From Chryseobacterium sp. VAUSW3 (GTDB lineage Bacteria; Bacteroidota; Bacteroidia; Flavobacteriales; Weeksellaceae), in the NCBI RefSeq assembly GCF_002205795.1, contig NZ_NIUY01000005.1:1-37628 (forward strand): a stretch of DNA of 37,628 bases, given 5' to 3'. A program made the translations under genes and the position numbers. A model generated the notes under the pieces. That model was given only the letters and a program-made list of their open reading frames with translations, was not told the origin of the DNA and did no database searches. The first letter of the stretch is position 1. Each line of letters starts with the position of its first letter. This document shows positions 14,296-22,279 of this stretch, piece after piece.

Positions 14296-15543
14296 ATGAA
14301 AAAATTAATAATAACAGGAGCACTGGCCTTGCTTTACACCAATATTGATGCTCAGCGGATGCCGTTGCCCGCTGTAATGGACAGTATCGCAGCCAACCAT
14401 CCGGTGGTTAAAATGTATAATGCGGAAGTCCGGTCAATGGACGCTGCGGCCAAAGGCGCAAGAAGCTGGATGCCCCCAACCGTTGGAGCCGGTTTCTTCA
14501 TGACGCCCTATAATCCAAAACTCTGGCAGCGCGACGGCGATATGCTCGGTATGGGCTCAGTAGCTGTATCTGTGGAGCAGATGTTTCCCAATAAACAAAA
14601 ACTTGATGCCAACGAAAAGCTGATGAAGGCGATGTCTTCCGTAGAAAAGGAAAAACTTTTTGCCGCCCTCAATGAAAACTTTCAGGATGCGAAAAAACTG
14701 TATTACAGTTCAATCGTCTTGGATAAAAAGCTGAAGGTCGTAAAGGAAAACGAAAAGATGCTGGATTTCATGATCAGAAACGCCGAAATCCGGTACAAAA
14801 ACGGACTCGGTAAAATATCGGCCTATTACAAAGCAAAAGCTGCCCTCGGAAGCTCCAAAAACATGCAGCTCATGTACGAGAATGACCTCCGCGTCAACCG
14901 GATCCGGTTGAATGCCCTCATGGGAAGAGACCCGCTCGCGCCACTGGAGATTGAACCGGAATACAACCTGAATGATTATTCTCTCGAGACTTTTGGTCAG
15001 GATCTATTTTATCAGAACAGAAGTGATCTCCGCGGCATCGACCGGGAAATCAATATTGCCAAACTCAAACAGGATCTGGAAAAGCAGAATCTAAAGCCGG
15101 AATTTGGCGTAAAGTTCGAAAACATGTTTGGTTTTGGTGGCCAGCCCATGCAGTTTTCTCTGATGCTGATGGCAAAACTGCCTTTCGTATCCTGGGCTTC
15201 AGGCATGAATAAAGCCAATATTGAAAGCCTGAAACTGAAAGAAGAAGCCTTGCAGGCACAGAAAGAAATGATGGTGAACGAATACAGCGGAATGGCCTAC
15301 GGAATGCGCAATGAACTGGACCTGAATAAAAATCAGCTGAAACTCTATGAAGACACCATTATTCCGGCCTTAAAAAACAACTACAAATCCATGCAGTTGG
15401 GCTATGAGCAGAATACGGAAGAACTCTTCATGTTATATGACGCATGGGAACAGCTGAATATGGCCCAACTGGAATATTTCGAGATCCTTACCAAAGCACT
15501 GCAGACGCAAACTGAAATTGACCGCTTAATAGAAAGAAGATGA
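14296..15543 (+). CDS. TolC/CusC-family outer-membrane channel protein
   Basis: A 415-aa outer-membrane efflux protein with a signal peptide (about 1-19, ending NIDAQ). The mature part shows two repeats of long helices typical of TolC: first half about 25-210, second half about 215-410, with the family pattern LNALMGRDPLAPLE before the second repeat. It would form the trimeric channel of the copper/silver pump. The stop overlaps the start of the adaptor gene (ATGA at 15540-15543), showing co-translation. It is Met-richer than usual (GGQPMQFSLMLM, MNKANIES), consistent with the metal context. Clear family assignment; substrate inferred from neighbours. Confidence 0.85.
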   Translation: MKKLIITGALALLYTNIDAQRMPLPAVMDSIAANHPVVKMYNAEVRSMDAAAKGARSWMPPTVGAGFFMTPYNPKLWQRDGDMLGMGSVAVSVEQMFPNKQKLDANEKLMKAMSSVEKEKLFAALNENFQDAKKLYYSSIVLDKKLKVVKENEKMLDFMIRNAEIRYKNGLGKISAYYKAKAALGSSKNMQLMYENDLRVNRIRLNALMGRDPLAPLEIEPEYNLNDYSLETFGQDLFYQNRSDLRGIDREINIAKLKQDLEKQNLKPEFGVKFENMFGFGGQPMQFSLMLMAKLPFVSWASGMNKANIESLKLKEEALQAQKEMMVNEYSGMAYGMRNELDLNKNQLKLYEDTIIPALKNNYKSMQLGYEQNTEELFMLYDAWEQLNMAQLEYFEILTKALQTQTEIDRLIERR

Positions 15544-16790
15544 GAAAAATTATAATATTCACTATGCTTTTATTTGGTTTGACGGCGTGTGACAAAGTTA
15601 AGTTCTGGGAAGATAAGCACTCGGCAGAAGCTGCAATGCATACTTATACCTGTCCGATGCACCCGGAAGTGATCTCAGACAAACCCGGTCAGTGTCCCAA
15701 ATGTGGGATGGATTTGGTCCTGAAAGATGCCCCTGAAAAAAAGGAAGAGGGGATTAAACTCGACGATCTGCTGAAACCAACCAATGAATTTGTAGTGTCG
15801 GAACAGCCCGTAATAAAAGTAAAAAGAGAAAACATACCCACCACGGTTGATGCTTTAGGGACGGTAGAATACGATACTCGACAGATTGGCAGTATTTCCT
15901 CACGCGTTGCGGGCCGTATCGAGAAACTCTATGTGCGGTATAAATACCAGAAAGTGTCGAAAGGGCAGCGTATTTTAGATATATACAGCCCGGAACTTTT
16001 AACCGCACAGCAAAACCTGCTCTTCGTTATTAAAAATGACCGCTCAAACAAAACAATGATCGATGCTTCACGCCAGAAACTCCTTCTTTTGGGAATGCCG
16101 GCTTCACAGATACAGAAAGTCATCCAGCGAGGGAAACCTGATCTAACAGTTCCGGTTTTCAGCAATTACAGCGGACACATTCAGCAGGCAGGATCGGCCG
16201 GAAGCATGGGGTCATCACCACAATCTGCACCCGCAATGGCTTCAAATACGGCAGCCACCGCTGAACTACCCCTAAAAGAGGGAATGTATCTCCAGAAAGG
16301 ACAGAATATTTTCAGTGTCTACAATCCCAACAGAACCTGGGCCCTGATCAATATTTTCTCTGAAGACATTGCACTGGTCAGCAAAGGACAGTCAGTCATG
16401 ATCATCCCGGAAGCCAATCCTGAAAATCGCTTCAAAGGAACCATCGGTTTTATTGAACCCTTTTTCAGGCAGGGCAGCAAAACCGTAACGGCGCGCGTCT
16501 ATTTTGATAATTCCACCGCAAAAATTCCTGTCGGAAGTCAGGTTAAAGCGGAGATTATGAGCCACAACAGAATGGCAGACTGGCTGCCGAAATCAGCGGT
16601 GGTTTCTTTAGGGATTGATAAAATCGCGTTCAAAAAAGTAGAAGGCGGTTTTATTGCCCATAAAGTTGTTACCGGCGCGGTGGTAGGCGATAAAATTCAG
16701 ATCGTCAGTGGTTTGCTTCCTGAAGATGGAGTTGCCGAAAATGCACAGTACCTGATGGACAGCGAAAGTTTCATAAAAATTAACAGATAA
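15540..16790 (+). CDS. cusB: CusB-like adaptor lipoprotein with heavy-metal-binding domain
   Basis: A 416-aa periplasmic adaptor (membrane-fusion protein). The lipobox LTAC places the acylated Cys at residue 17. A heavy-metal-binding domain (HMBD) follows at about 36-62, with YTCPMHPEV and CPKCGMDLV. The barrel-sandwich and helical hairpin regions come next (about 95-245, including IGSISSRVAGRIEKLYVRY), then a beta-barrel (about 270-345) and a membrane-proximal domain to the end. A Ser/Ala/Met-rich insert lies near 215-240. It connects the CusA pump to the TolC-like channel and can pass Cu/Ag to the pump. The start overlaps the previous gene by 4 bases. A second, distinct adaptor gene follows after 11 bases. 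Confidence 0.85.
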   Translation: MRKIIIFTMLLFGLTACDKVKFWEDKHSAEAAMHTYTCPMHPEVISDKPGQCPKCGMDLVLKDAPEKKEEGIKLDDLLKPTNEFVVSEQPVIKVKRENIPTTVDALGTVEYDTRQIGSISSRVAGRIEKLYVRYKYQKVSKGQRILDIYSPELLTAQQNLLFVIKNDRSNKTMIDASRQKLLLLGMPASQIQKVIQRGKPDLTVPVFSNYSGHIQQAGSAGSMGSSPQSAPAMASNTAATAELPLKEGMYLQKGQNIFSVYNPNRTWALINIFSEDIALVSKGQSVMIIPEANPENRFKGTIGFIEPFFRQGSKTVTARVYFDNSTAKIPVGSQVKAEIMSHNRMADWLPKSAVVSLGIDKIAFKKVEGGFIAHKVVTGAVVGDKIQIVSGLLPEDGVAENAQYLMDSESFIKINR

Positions 16791-16801
16791 AAATTGATAA
16801 G

Positions 16802-18007
16802 ATGAAATTTAATATTTTAATGCTGGCCTTGCTGGTTTTTCTTTACTCCTGTAAAAAGGAGGAAGATCCGCATGCCGGCCACGATATCTACTACACCTGT
16901 TCCATGCACCCGCAGGTAGTCTCCGATAAACCCGGAAAATGCCCCATTTGTCACATGGATTTGGTGCCTGTGGAGAAGAAAAAGAATGCGGATCCTAACG
17001 AAATTGTTTTGAATGACGAGCAGGTTAAACTTGGGAATATCAAAACAGTCGCGCTATCTGATGGGTCTATGGCCGACAAACTTACCCTGACTGGAACACT
17101 CAATTTTAATCAGTACCAAATGCAGGCAGTAAGTTCCAGAGTAATGGGCAGAGTTGAACGGTTGTATTATAAAAACATTGGCGATTTTGTTCCGAAGGGG
17201 GCGCCGTTGGTCGATATTTACAGTGAAGAACTCAATAATGCAAAGCAGGAATATTTGCTGGCATTAGAAAGACGCAAACTGTTTGTCGGCAATACTTCCA
17301 TTGATTTTGATCAGTTGCTCCAAAGTTCCCGCAACAAGCTTTATTTATGGGGAATGTCCGAAAGCCAGATCAAACAGTTGGAAAGATCAGGAAAAGCCAC
17401 GCCAACCACTACCGTGTTCAGCAATGCAGCCGGCTACATCACCGATCTGAGCATTGCTGAAGGTGATTATCTTGCGGAAGGCGGCACCATCGTGAATCTG
17501 GCAGACCTTTCATCGCTGTGGGCGGAGGCGCAGGTTTATTCCTCTCAAATGGCTCTCCTTCAGAAAGACAGCAAGGTCACCGTATATATTCCCGATCTGG
17601 ATAATTTGAAGATTGATGGTAAGATTGATTTTACAAACCCTGAAATAAGCGCCTCCAGCAGGATAAATCTGGTTCGCATTTCCGTGCCCAACAAAGGAAA
17701 CATGCTGAAACCCGGTATGCCGGTATATGTTCTTGTGGAAAACAAATCCCGTGATGGTCTTTCAATGCCTGTGGATGCGGTAATCAGGGATGGCAAATCT
17801 TCCACGGTGTGGGTGAAAACCGCGAAGAACACCTTCGTCAACAGAATGGTGGAAACGGGTCTCGAATATGAAGACAGAATAGAAATCACATCAGGAATTA
17901 AGGCGGGAGACGAAGTAGTGGTCTCCGGAGCATACCTACTGAACAGTGAATACATTTTCAAGAAAGGGGTTGATCCCATGGCGGGTCACGATATGAGCAC
18001 CATGTAA
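16802..18007 (+). CDS. Second CusB-like adaptor with heavy-metal-binding domain
   Basis: A 401-aa adaptor lipoprotein (lipobox LYSC, Cys17). It begins with a His-rich spot (HAGHD) and an HMBD (about 31-57, YTCSMHPQV and CPICHMDLV; the second motif has His where the first adaptor has Gly). Adaptor domains follow: barrel-sandwich with VSSRVMGRVERLYYKN, a helical hairpin, a beta-barrel and a membrane-proximal domain. It ends with a Met/His-rich tail (DPMAGHDMSTM). Two adaptors in one operon may form a mixed ring around the pump, or one may serve another partner. It is 2 bases upstream of the haem-binding-domain gene, so it is part of the same transcript. Confidence 0.85.
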   Translation: MKFNILMLALLVFLYSCKKEEDPHAGHDIYYTCSMHPQVVSDKPGKCPICHMDLVPVEKKKNADPNEIVLNDEQVKLGNIKTVALSDGSMADKLTLTGTLNFNQYQMQAVSSRVMGRVERLYYKNIGDFVPKGAPLVDIYSEELNNAKQEYLLALERRKLFVGNTSIDFDQLLQSSRNKLYLWGMSESQIKQLERSGKATPTTTVFSNAAGYITDLSIAEGDYLAEGGTIVNLADLSSLWAEAQVYSSQMALLQKDSKVTVYIPDLDNLKIDGKIDFTNPEISASSRINLVRISVPNKGNMLKPGMPVYVLVENKSRDGLSMPVDAVIRDGKSSTVWVKTAKNTFVNRMVETGLEYEDRIEITSGIKAGDEVVVSGAYLLNSEYIFKKGVDPMAGHDMSTM

Positions 18008-18008
18008 T

Positions 18009-18470
18009 ATGAGAAAATTGAATATCATAGGTTGGCTGTCGGTGATAGTAGTGGCGGTTGTTTTAGCCATTCAGTTCATACCGGTGGAGCGTAATGTCTC
18101 CACCGTGCCGGCAGGTCAAAGTTTTGAAAAAACCGAAAAGGTGCCCGCCAACGTGGCTGCAATCCTTAAAGTTTCCTGCTATGACTGTCATTCAAATAAT
18201 ACCCGTTATCCCTGGTATTCGGTATTACAGCCGGGCGCGTGGTTCATGGCCCGGCATATTAAAAAAGGCAAAGAAGAACTCAATTTGGATGAGTTCAATA
18301 ACTATTCAAAAAGACGTAAAAAAGCAAAAATAAAAAGCATCATCAGCCAGATTGAGAAAGACGAAATGCCTTTAAAATCTTACCGCATGATGCACGGAAA
18401 CGCCAGATTATCAGCAGATAAAAAAAAAGAACTGTTAGATTTTTTTCGTGACAACGAATATAGTAAGTAA
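18009..18470 (+). CDS. Haem-binding-domain protein (Haem_bd family)
   Basis: A 153-aa protein with an N-terminal hydrophobic anchor (about 7-25) and a c-type haem motif CYDCH (about 57-61). The motif is followed by SNNTRYPWYSVLQPGAWFMARHIKKGKEELN, the usual pattern of the Bacteroidota Haem_bd (cytochrome P460/DUF-type) family. Further down is a conserved EMPLKSYRMMHGNARLS segment with a possible distal Met ligand. It is probably a membrane-anchored periplasmic cytochrome-like protein. It lies only 2 bases after the adaptor gene, closing the copper operon. A redox role for copper is plausible but not shown. The next gene, the AraC regulator, is 118 bases away. Confidence 0.8.
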   Translation: MRKLNIIGWLSVIVVAVVLAIQFIPVERNVSTVPAGQSFEKTEKVPANVAAILKVSCYDCHSNNTRYPWYSVLQPGAWFMARHIKKGKEELNLDEFNNYSKRRKKAKIKSIISQIEKDEMPLKSYRMMHGNARLSADKKKELLDFFRDNEYSK

Positions 18471-18588
18471 CGCAGAACATCAGAAATTACGCTCGACTTT
18501 GGTCTTTAGAGTATCAGAAATGGCCGTTTAAAATAAAAAAGGATCGGAAAATACCATGCTGTAGAATCAACAAATTAATAACAACGTG

Positions 18589-19158
18589 ATGAAATTAAAT
18601 ATTAAAAATATGGTTTGCAGCCGTTGCCTCAAAGTGCTTAAGCAAGAGCTTGAAGAACTGGAGGTTAACGTTTCGTCAATTGAACTTGGAGTATTGGTAA
18701 TCGACGAGACGGCCGGTAATCATAATGAAATTATGGAGAAAATTGAAAGCGTCCTCCACACCAACAAATTTGAAATAATCCATAGTTCAGAGGAAGTCCT
18801 CGTCGAAAAAATTAAACATTTTTTACTTCGTAAAATAGAAGAGCTCCCTCTTGATTCCACAGTAAACCTATCTCAAACTTTAAGCGCAGAGTTCAACCAT
18901 GAATATAAATCATTGAGCAAGCTGTTCTCGCACCTTGAAAATACAACAGTGGAAAAGTATTTTATTAATTTAAAAATAGAGAAAGTAAAACAACTTATTC
19001 AGCTCAGGCAGTACACCTTTTCAGAGATAGGGCATCTCCTGGATTACAGCAGCGTAAACCATCTTTCGAGACAGTTTAAAGAAGTTACCGGAGAGAGCAT
19101 GACTGAGTATAAAAATGCTGAACTAGCCAATCGGAGACCCTATGATGAAATTAGTTAA
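18589..19158 (+). CDS. AraC-family regulator with N-terminal CxxC metal-sensing-like domain
   Basis: A 189-aa protein. The N-terminal 65 residues resemble a ferredoxin-like HMA fold (MKLNIKNMVCSRC, Cys10 and Cys13), and the C-terminal half carries an AraC DNA-binding domain (about 95-180, FSEIGHLLDYSSVNHLSRQFKEVTGESMTEYK). This combination suggests a regulator that binds Cu, Ag or a similar metal through the CxxC pair and controls neighbouring genes. The GTG at 18586 adds one residue; I use the ATG at 18589. It lies between the copper efflux operon and the chaperone gene, so either could be a target. The architecture occurs in Bacteroidota metal loci; the metal is not determined. Confidence 0.8.
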   Translation: MKLNIKNMVCSRCLKVLKQELEELEVNVSSIELGVLVIDETAGNHNEIMEKIESVLHTNKFEIIHSSEEVLVEKIKHFLLRKIEELPLDSTVNLSQTLSAEFNHEYKSLSKLFSHLENTTVEKYFINLKIEKVKQLIQLRQYTFSEIGHLLDYSSVNHLSRQFKEVTGESMTEYKNAELANRRPYDEIS

Positions 19159-19491
19159 CCTTAGAACTTAGGCGTATGAAATTATAAATAGGAAATAGTT
19201 GCGAAATAGAAACGGCAATCACAGGGACGTTTGCGCAACTCTCGATAAACTTCAGGTATAGTTTTGATGTTACTTGGCCTTTTTTTCAAAGCGAAATTAT
19301 ACAGAAACTAACGAAAATTATGCAGAACATCCGTTTAAGAAACTTGTACTTTTACAGTAGTAATTACAACCAGCTCGCTTTCAAAAAACTATTTTATTGC
19401 AACACGAGTTTGGCCAAGTAAGGCTCACAGAACGTATTGTAAAACGGATAGTCGGAAAGTAACAATATATAAAAGAATAAAATCAAACAAA
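19159..19491. other. Non-coding spacer before the HMA chaperone gene
   Basis: A 333-bp stretch in which I find no gene on either strand. It is AT-rich with no strong terminator hairpin. It may hold the promoter and operator of the chaperone gene, possibly controlled by the adjacent AraC protein, but no clear TAnnTTTG box was found. Confidence 0.4.
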
Positions 19492-19743
19492 ATGAAACAA
19501 CAAATTGAAATAACAGGAATGTCCTGCGAAGGCTGCGTTAAAAATGTCGAAAAAGCGTTGAAAGAAATTGATGGCGTACAGAATGTAAAAGCGAGTCTGC
19601 ATCCACCACGCGCAGTTATTGAAGCAGAGAAATCGATTAATACAGCGCAGTTAACGCAAGCCTTGGCGAAAGTAGGTTATAGTATTGCCGGCGCTTCCGT
19701 AGATGAGAATTTAAAAAAGTCTGGTGGCTCCTGTTGCTGTTGA
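19492..19743 (+). CDS. HMA-domain copper chaperone (CopZ-like)
   Basis: An 83-aa protein with one HMA domain: GMSCEGC (Cys12, Cys15) followed by the betaalphabeta pattern VKNVEKALKEIDGVQNVKASL. It has an unusual C-terminal tail, GGSCCC, with three consecutive Cys at 81-83. HMA chaperones hold Cu(I) or similar metals in the cytoplasm and hand them to P-type ATPases. The window encodes a CopB-type and a Zn/Cd-type ATPase that could receive the metal. The Cys tail could add a second site or protect against oxidation. It is a single-gene unit with spacers of 333 and 230 bp on either side. Confidence 0.85.
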   Translation: MKQQIEITGMSCEGCVKNVEKALKEIDGVQNVKASLHPPRAVIEAEKSINTAQLTQALAKVGYSIAGASVDENLKKSGGSCCC

Positions 19744-19973
19744 AAAGTATGAACTGCGCGGGCAAGTATAATGTTAGTACGATGTGAACGATAACGGTAG
19801 AAATGCTCCGCTGAAAACTAAGTGAAAGAAGCAAATAAATTTTTTAAAAAAAATCAAAGTAGCCAGCAATAGCTTGCCTGATCAAACGCACTTATGATTG
19901 CGACAGGATCAGCGCAGGAACTGCATATTTATTGAAAAAACCAACCTATTTATTAACATAAAAACCAACAATT

Positions 19974-20315
19974 ATGACAGGTTATCACACGTACCAAAGT
20001 TGTATTGAAGCATGTTTAAAATGTGCTGCAATATGTAATCACTGTGCTTCATCATGCACTGAGGAAGAAGATGTAAAAATGATGGCGAGATGCATTCAGT
20101 TAGACATGGAATGCGCAGCGATCTGCTATGCCTCAGCACAGTTAATGAGCCTCGGCAGCGACAAAGCAAAAGAAATTTGCCGCATTTGTGCCGACATCTG
20201 TGAAGCATGTGCTGCAGAATGTGAAAAACATGCACAACATGGAATGGATCATTGCCGTGAATGTGCAGAAGCTTGTAGAAAATGCGCCGAAGAATGCCGG
20301 AAAATGGCAGCGTAA
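19974..20315 (+). CDS. Four-helix-bundle Cys-rich copper-storage-like protein (DUF326/Csp)
   Basis: A 113-aa protein with about 19 Cys residues in the CxxxC and CxxC repeats of the four-helix-bundle copper-binding family (DUF326, related to Csp). Examples are CIEACLKCAAICNHC at about 10-24 and CRICADICEACAAEC at about 69-83. Such proteins store many Cu(I) ions in the core of the bundle. There is no signal peptide, so it is probably cytosolic, resembling Csp3. It follows the chaperone gene after 230 bp. Role in copper storage is inferred from family and Cys pattern. Confidence 0.85.
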   Translation: MTGYHTYQSCIEACLKCAAICNHCASSCTEEEDVKMMARCIQLDMECAAICYASAQLMSLGSDKAKEICRICADICEACAAECEKHAQHGMDHCRECAEACRKCAEECRKMAA

Positions 20316-20432
20316 TTTAAAACGGGTGGTGATTTTAATGATTGCCACTCTTTTTATCTACATCCTAACGACCAAATTAAAATCAACTACCTTGAAACCC
20401 AGGCATAAAACTATGATAATACCCTGCTTTTT
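20316..20432. other. Decayed sequence between the Csp-like gene and the hydrolase stub
   Basis: It encodes a short frame (about 27 codons, GGDFNDCHSFYLHP...) ending in TAA at 20406-20408. That stop is in frame with the metallo-hydrolase stub beginning at 20409. The 27-codon piece does not look like the expected upstream part of an MBL hydrolase. This is probably a deletion junction. Confidence 0.4.
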
Positions 20433-20729
20433 GTGGGCTATCAGGCCGAAGGAACCCGTGGAAGAAAATTATTGGAGGGTGAGAAAGAATTAAAAGTGTA
20501 CGGAAAATGGGTGCCGTTCAATATGGAAGTAGCGGAAATTGAAGGACTGTCTTCACATGCAGACCACAATGAACTCCTTGGCTGGATGAATGGAATAACA
20601 AATATTCCGGAAAGAATTTTCATCGTACATGGGGAGAAGGAAGGCGCAGAAGCGCTGCAGCTGGGCATAAAAGAAACCTACGGCTGGGATTCCCAAATAC
20701 CGCAACTTTATGATATTGAAGAATTATAA
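20409..20729 (+). pseudogene. C-terminal stub of an MBL-fold RNA metallo-hydrolase (RMMBL part)
   Basis: The frame from 20409 encodes NYDNTLLFVGYQAEGTRGR and continues with KVYGKWVPFNMEVAEIEGLSSHADHNELLGWM, the C-terminal beta-CASP/RMMBL section of Ysh1-like metallo-hydrolases. The catalytic N-terminal MBL domain with HxHxDH is missing. A GTG at 20433 could serve as a start for a 98-aa fragment, but without the catalytic part it should be inactive. It is followed 9 bases later by an intact AAA ATPase gene. The likely history is deletion of the 5' part when the upstream metal genes were joined to this locus. Confidence 0.75.
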
Positions 20730-20738
20730 TTTGGAGAT

Positions 20739-21299
20739 ATGAATCATATAAGGGCCAGTAAAATCAAGCATTCAGAAGAGACCAACTGGTATGTGATTAC
20801 CGGCGGACCCAGTACCGGAAAAACAACGACCATTGATTTGCTTCAGAAGCAAGGTTACCATACGACAATAGAACACGCAAGGCATTACATTGATACCATG
20901 CATAATGAAGGAAATTCCGTTAAAGAAATTAGAAGCAATAAGAAGAAATTTCAATTGGGCGTGTTAGATATGCAGATTGCCCAAGAAGGATCGCTCAATA
21001 AGGAGGATATGGTTTTTTTGGACAGGGCTATCCCGGACGCAATGGCTTATTATCAATTTTTAAACTTGGATTATGATGAAAAGTTACTTAATGCCGTCAA
21101 CCGGGTTTCCTACAAAAAAATCTTTATTTTAGACCGATTGCCTTTTACCAAAGACTACGCGAGAACGGAAAATGAAGACGATCAAAAAGTAATTCATATG
21201 TTAATAATAGAAACTTATACCAATCTCGGTTTCCCTATCGTTTTTGTTCCGGTTTTGCCTCCTGCAGAAAGAGTTCAATATATTTTAAATAATTTATAA
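20739..21299 (+). CDS. AAA_28/NadR-like P-loop ATPase
   Basis: A 186-aa ATPase. Walker A GGPSTGKTT lies at residues 22-30. An EHARHYID segment, FLDRAIPD (about 93-100, Walker B-like) and ILDRLPFTKDYARTENED follow, the pattern of the AAA_28/NadR-like family. Members bind ATP/GTP, but their cellular role in these loci is not established. The gene lies 9 bases after the metallo-hydrolase stub. Appears intact. It is not obviously tied to metals and may be a passenger retained from an older locus. Confidence 0.75.
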   Translation: MNHIRASKIKHSEETNWYVITGGPSTGKTTTIDLLQKQGYHTTIEHARHYIDTMHNEGNSVKEIRSNKKKFQLGVLDMQIAQEGSLNKEDMVFLDRAIPDAMAYYQFLNLDYDEKLLNAVNRVSYKKIFILDRLPFTKDYARTENEDDQKVIHMLIIETYTNLGFPIVFVPVLPPAERVQYILNNL

Positions 21300-21308
21300 G
21301 AAAAACCA

Positions 21309-21335
21309 TTGTCAAACAAAATAAATCTATTTTTG
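21309..21335 (+). promoter_or_regulatory. Probable promoter of the mercury-transport gene
   Basis: TTG (21309-21311) and TATTTTTG (21328-21335) with a 16-base spacing fit the Bacteroidota -33/-7 pattern (TAnnTTTG). The start codon at 21387 is 51 bases downstream. No MerR-type dyad was recognised. Confidence 0.45.
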
Positions 21336-21386
21336 AAATTAGCATTAATTTAGATCTTTAAATATCAAGTAGAAACTTAAAACAAT

Positions 21387-22016
21387 ATGAAAACAGACAG
21401 AAAATTAATCGGAGCAGGACTTTTGACAGCAGTTACCGCTTCATTGTGTTGTATTACACCAGTATTGGTTTTAATAGCAGGAACAAGCGGAATTGCTGCG
21501 ACTTTTTCCTGGCTCGAACCTTTACGGCCTTATTTAATCGCGTTAACAGTTTTCGTTCTTGGTTTTGCCTGGTATCTTAAACTAAAACCCAAAAAACAAT
21601 TAGACTGTAGCTGCGAGAAAGATGAAAAAATACCATTCACGCAGTCGAAAATGTTTTTAGGGATTGTTACCCTATTTGCAGTCGTTATGCTTGCCTTCCC
21701 CTACTATTCAGCTGTTTTCTATCCAAAAACAGAAAAGCAAATTATAATAGTAGATCAATCTAATATCCGTAAAATAGAATTTACAATTAGTGGTATGACC
21801 TGCGCAAGCTGTGGTGAACATGTCAATAGCGAAGTAAATAAACTGACGGGAATTATAAGTTCAGATTCTTCGTACGAAAACAAAAATGCAGTTGTGAAAT
21901 TTGATGATTCAAAAACAAACATTGATGAAATCGAAAACGCCATAAACGCTACCGGATATGTAGTAACTGACAAAAAAGAATATCAATTGGAAACCCTTGG
22001 TCCTGAAAAACCATAA
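21387..22016 (+). CDS. merTP: MerTP-type mercuric transport protein
   Basis: A 209-aa fusion: MerT-like membrane part with three hydrophobic segments (about 7-32, 45-64 and 87-110), then an HMA domain (about 131-200) containing GMTCASC. MerT-like features are the SLCCITP motif in TM1 (Cys pair) and the CSCEK loop after TM2. The fusion carries ions from periplasm to cytoplasm, normally for mercuric reductase. No merA or merR gene is seen in the window, so the partner may be elsewhere, or the protein may move another soft metal here. It is followed after 15 bases by a small Cys-rich gene, which fits co-transcription. Confidence 0.85.
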   Translation: MKTDRKLIGAGLLTAVTASLCCITPVLVLIAGTSGIAATFSWLEPLRPYLIALTVFVLGFAWYLKLKPKKQLDCSCEKDEKIPFTQSKMFLGIVTLFAVVMLAFPYYSAVFYPKTEKQIIIVDQSNIRKIEFTISGMTCASCGEHVNSEVNKLTGIISSDSSYENKNAVVKFDDSKTNIDEIENAINATGYVVTDKKEYQLETLGPEKP

Positions 22017-22031
22017 TAAATTATTAAACAG

Positions 22032-22241
22032 ATGAATACAGTCAAATTACAGTCAATAATCACCTGCCCCAATTGCGGACACAGGAAGGAGGAAACAATG
22101 CCTACAGATTCTTGCCAGTATTTCTACGAATGCGAAAAATGCAGGATCGTTTTAAAACCAAAACAGGGCGACTGCTGTGTGTATTGCAGTTACGGAACAG
22201 TGCCTTGTCCCCCAGTTCAGCAGGACAAGAAATGTTGCTAA
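22032..22241 (+). CDS. Small Cys-rich protein with GDCCVYCSYG motif
   Basis: A 69-aa soluble protein. It has a CPNCGHRKEE zinc-ribbon-like start, a second pair ECEKC, then the strongly conserved motif GDCCVYCSYGTVPCPP and a CC end. Ten Cys residues in 69 aa point to metal binding. This small family is regularly seen beside MerTP-like genes in Bacteroidota, but its function is not established; it may deliver or buffer Hg, Cu or Zn. It lies 15 bases after the MerTP gene. Confidence 0.7.
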   Translation: MNTVKLQSIITCPNCGHRKEETMPTDSCQYFYECEKCRIVLKPKQGDCCVYCSYGTVPCPPVQQDKKCC

Positions 22242-22279
22242 AAGTCCTTACGTTTAACTAAATAACAAAAACCATTTTA

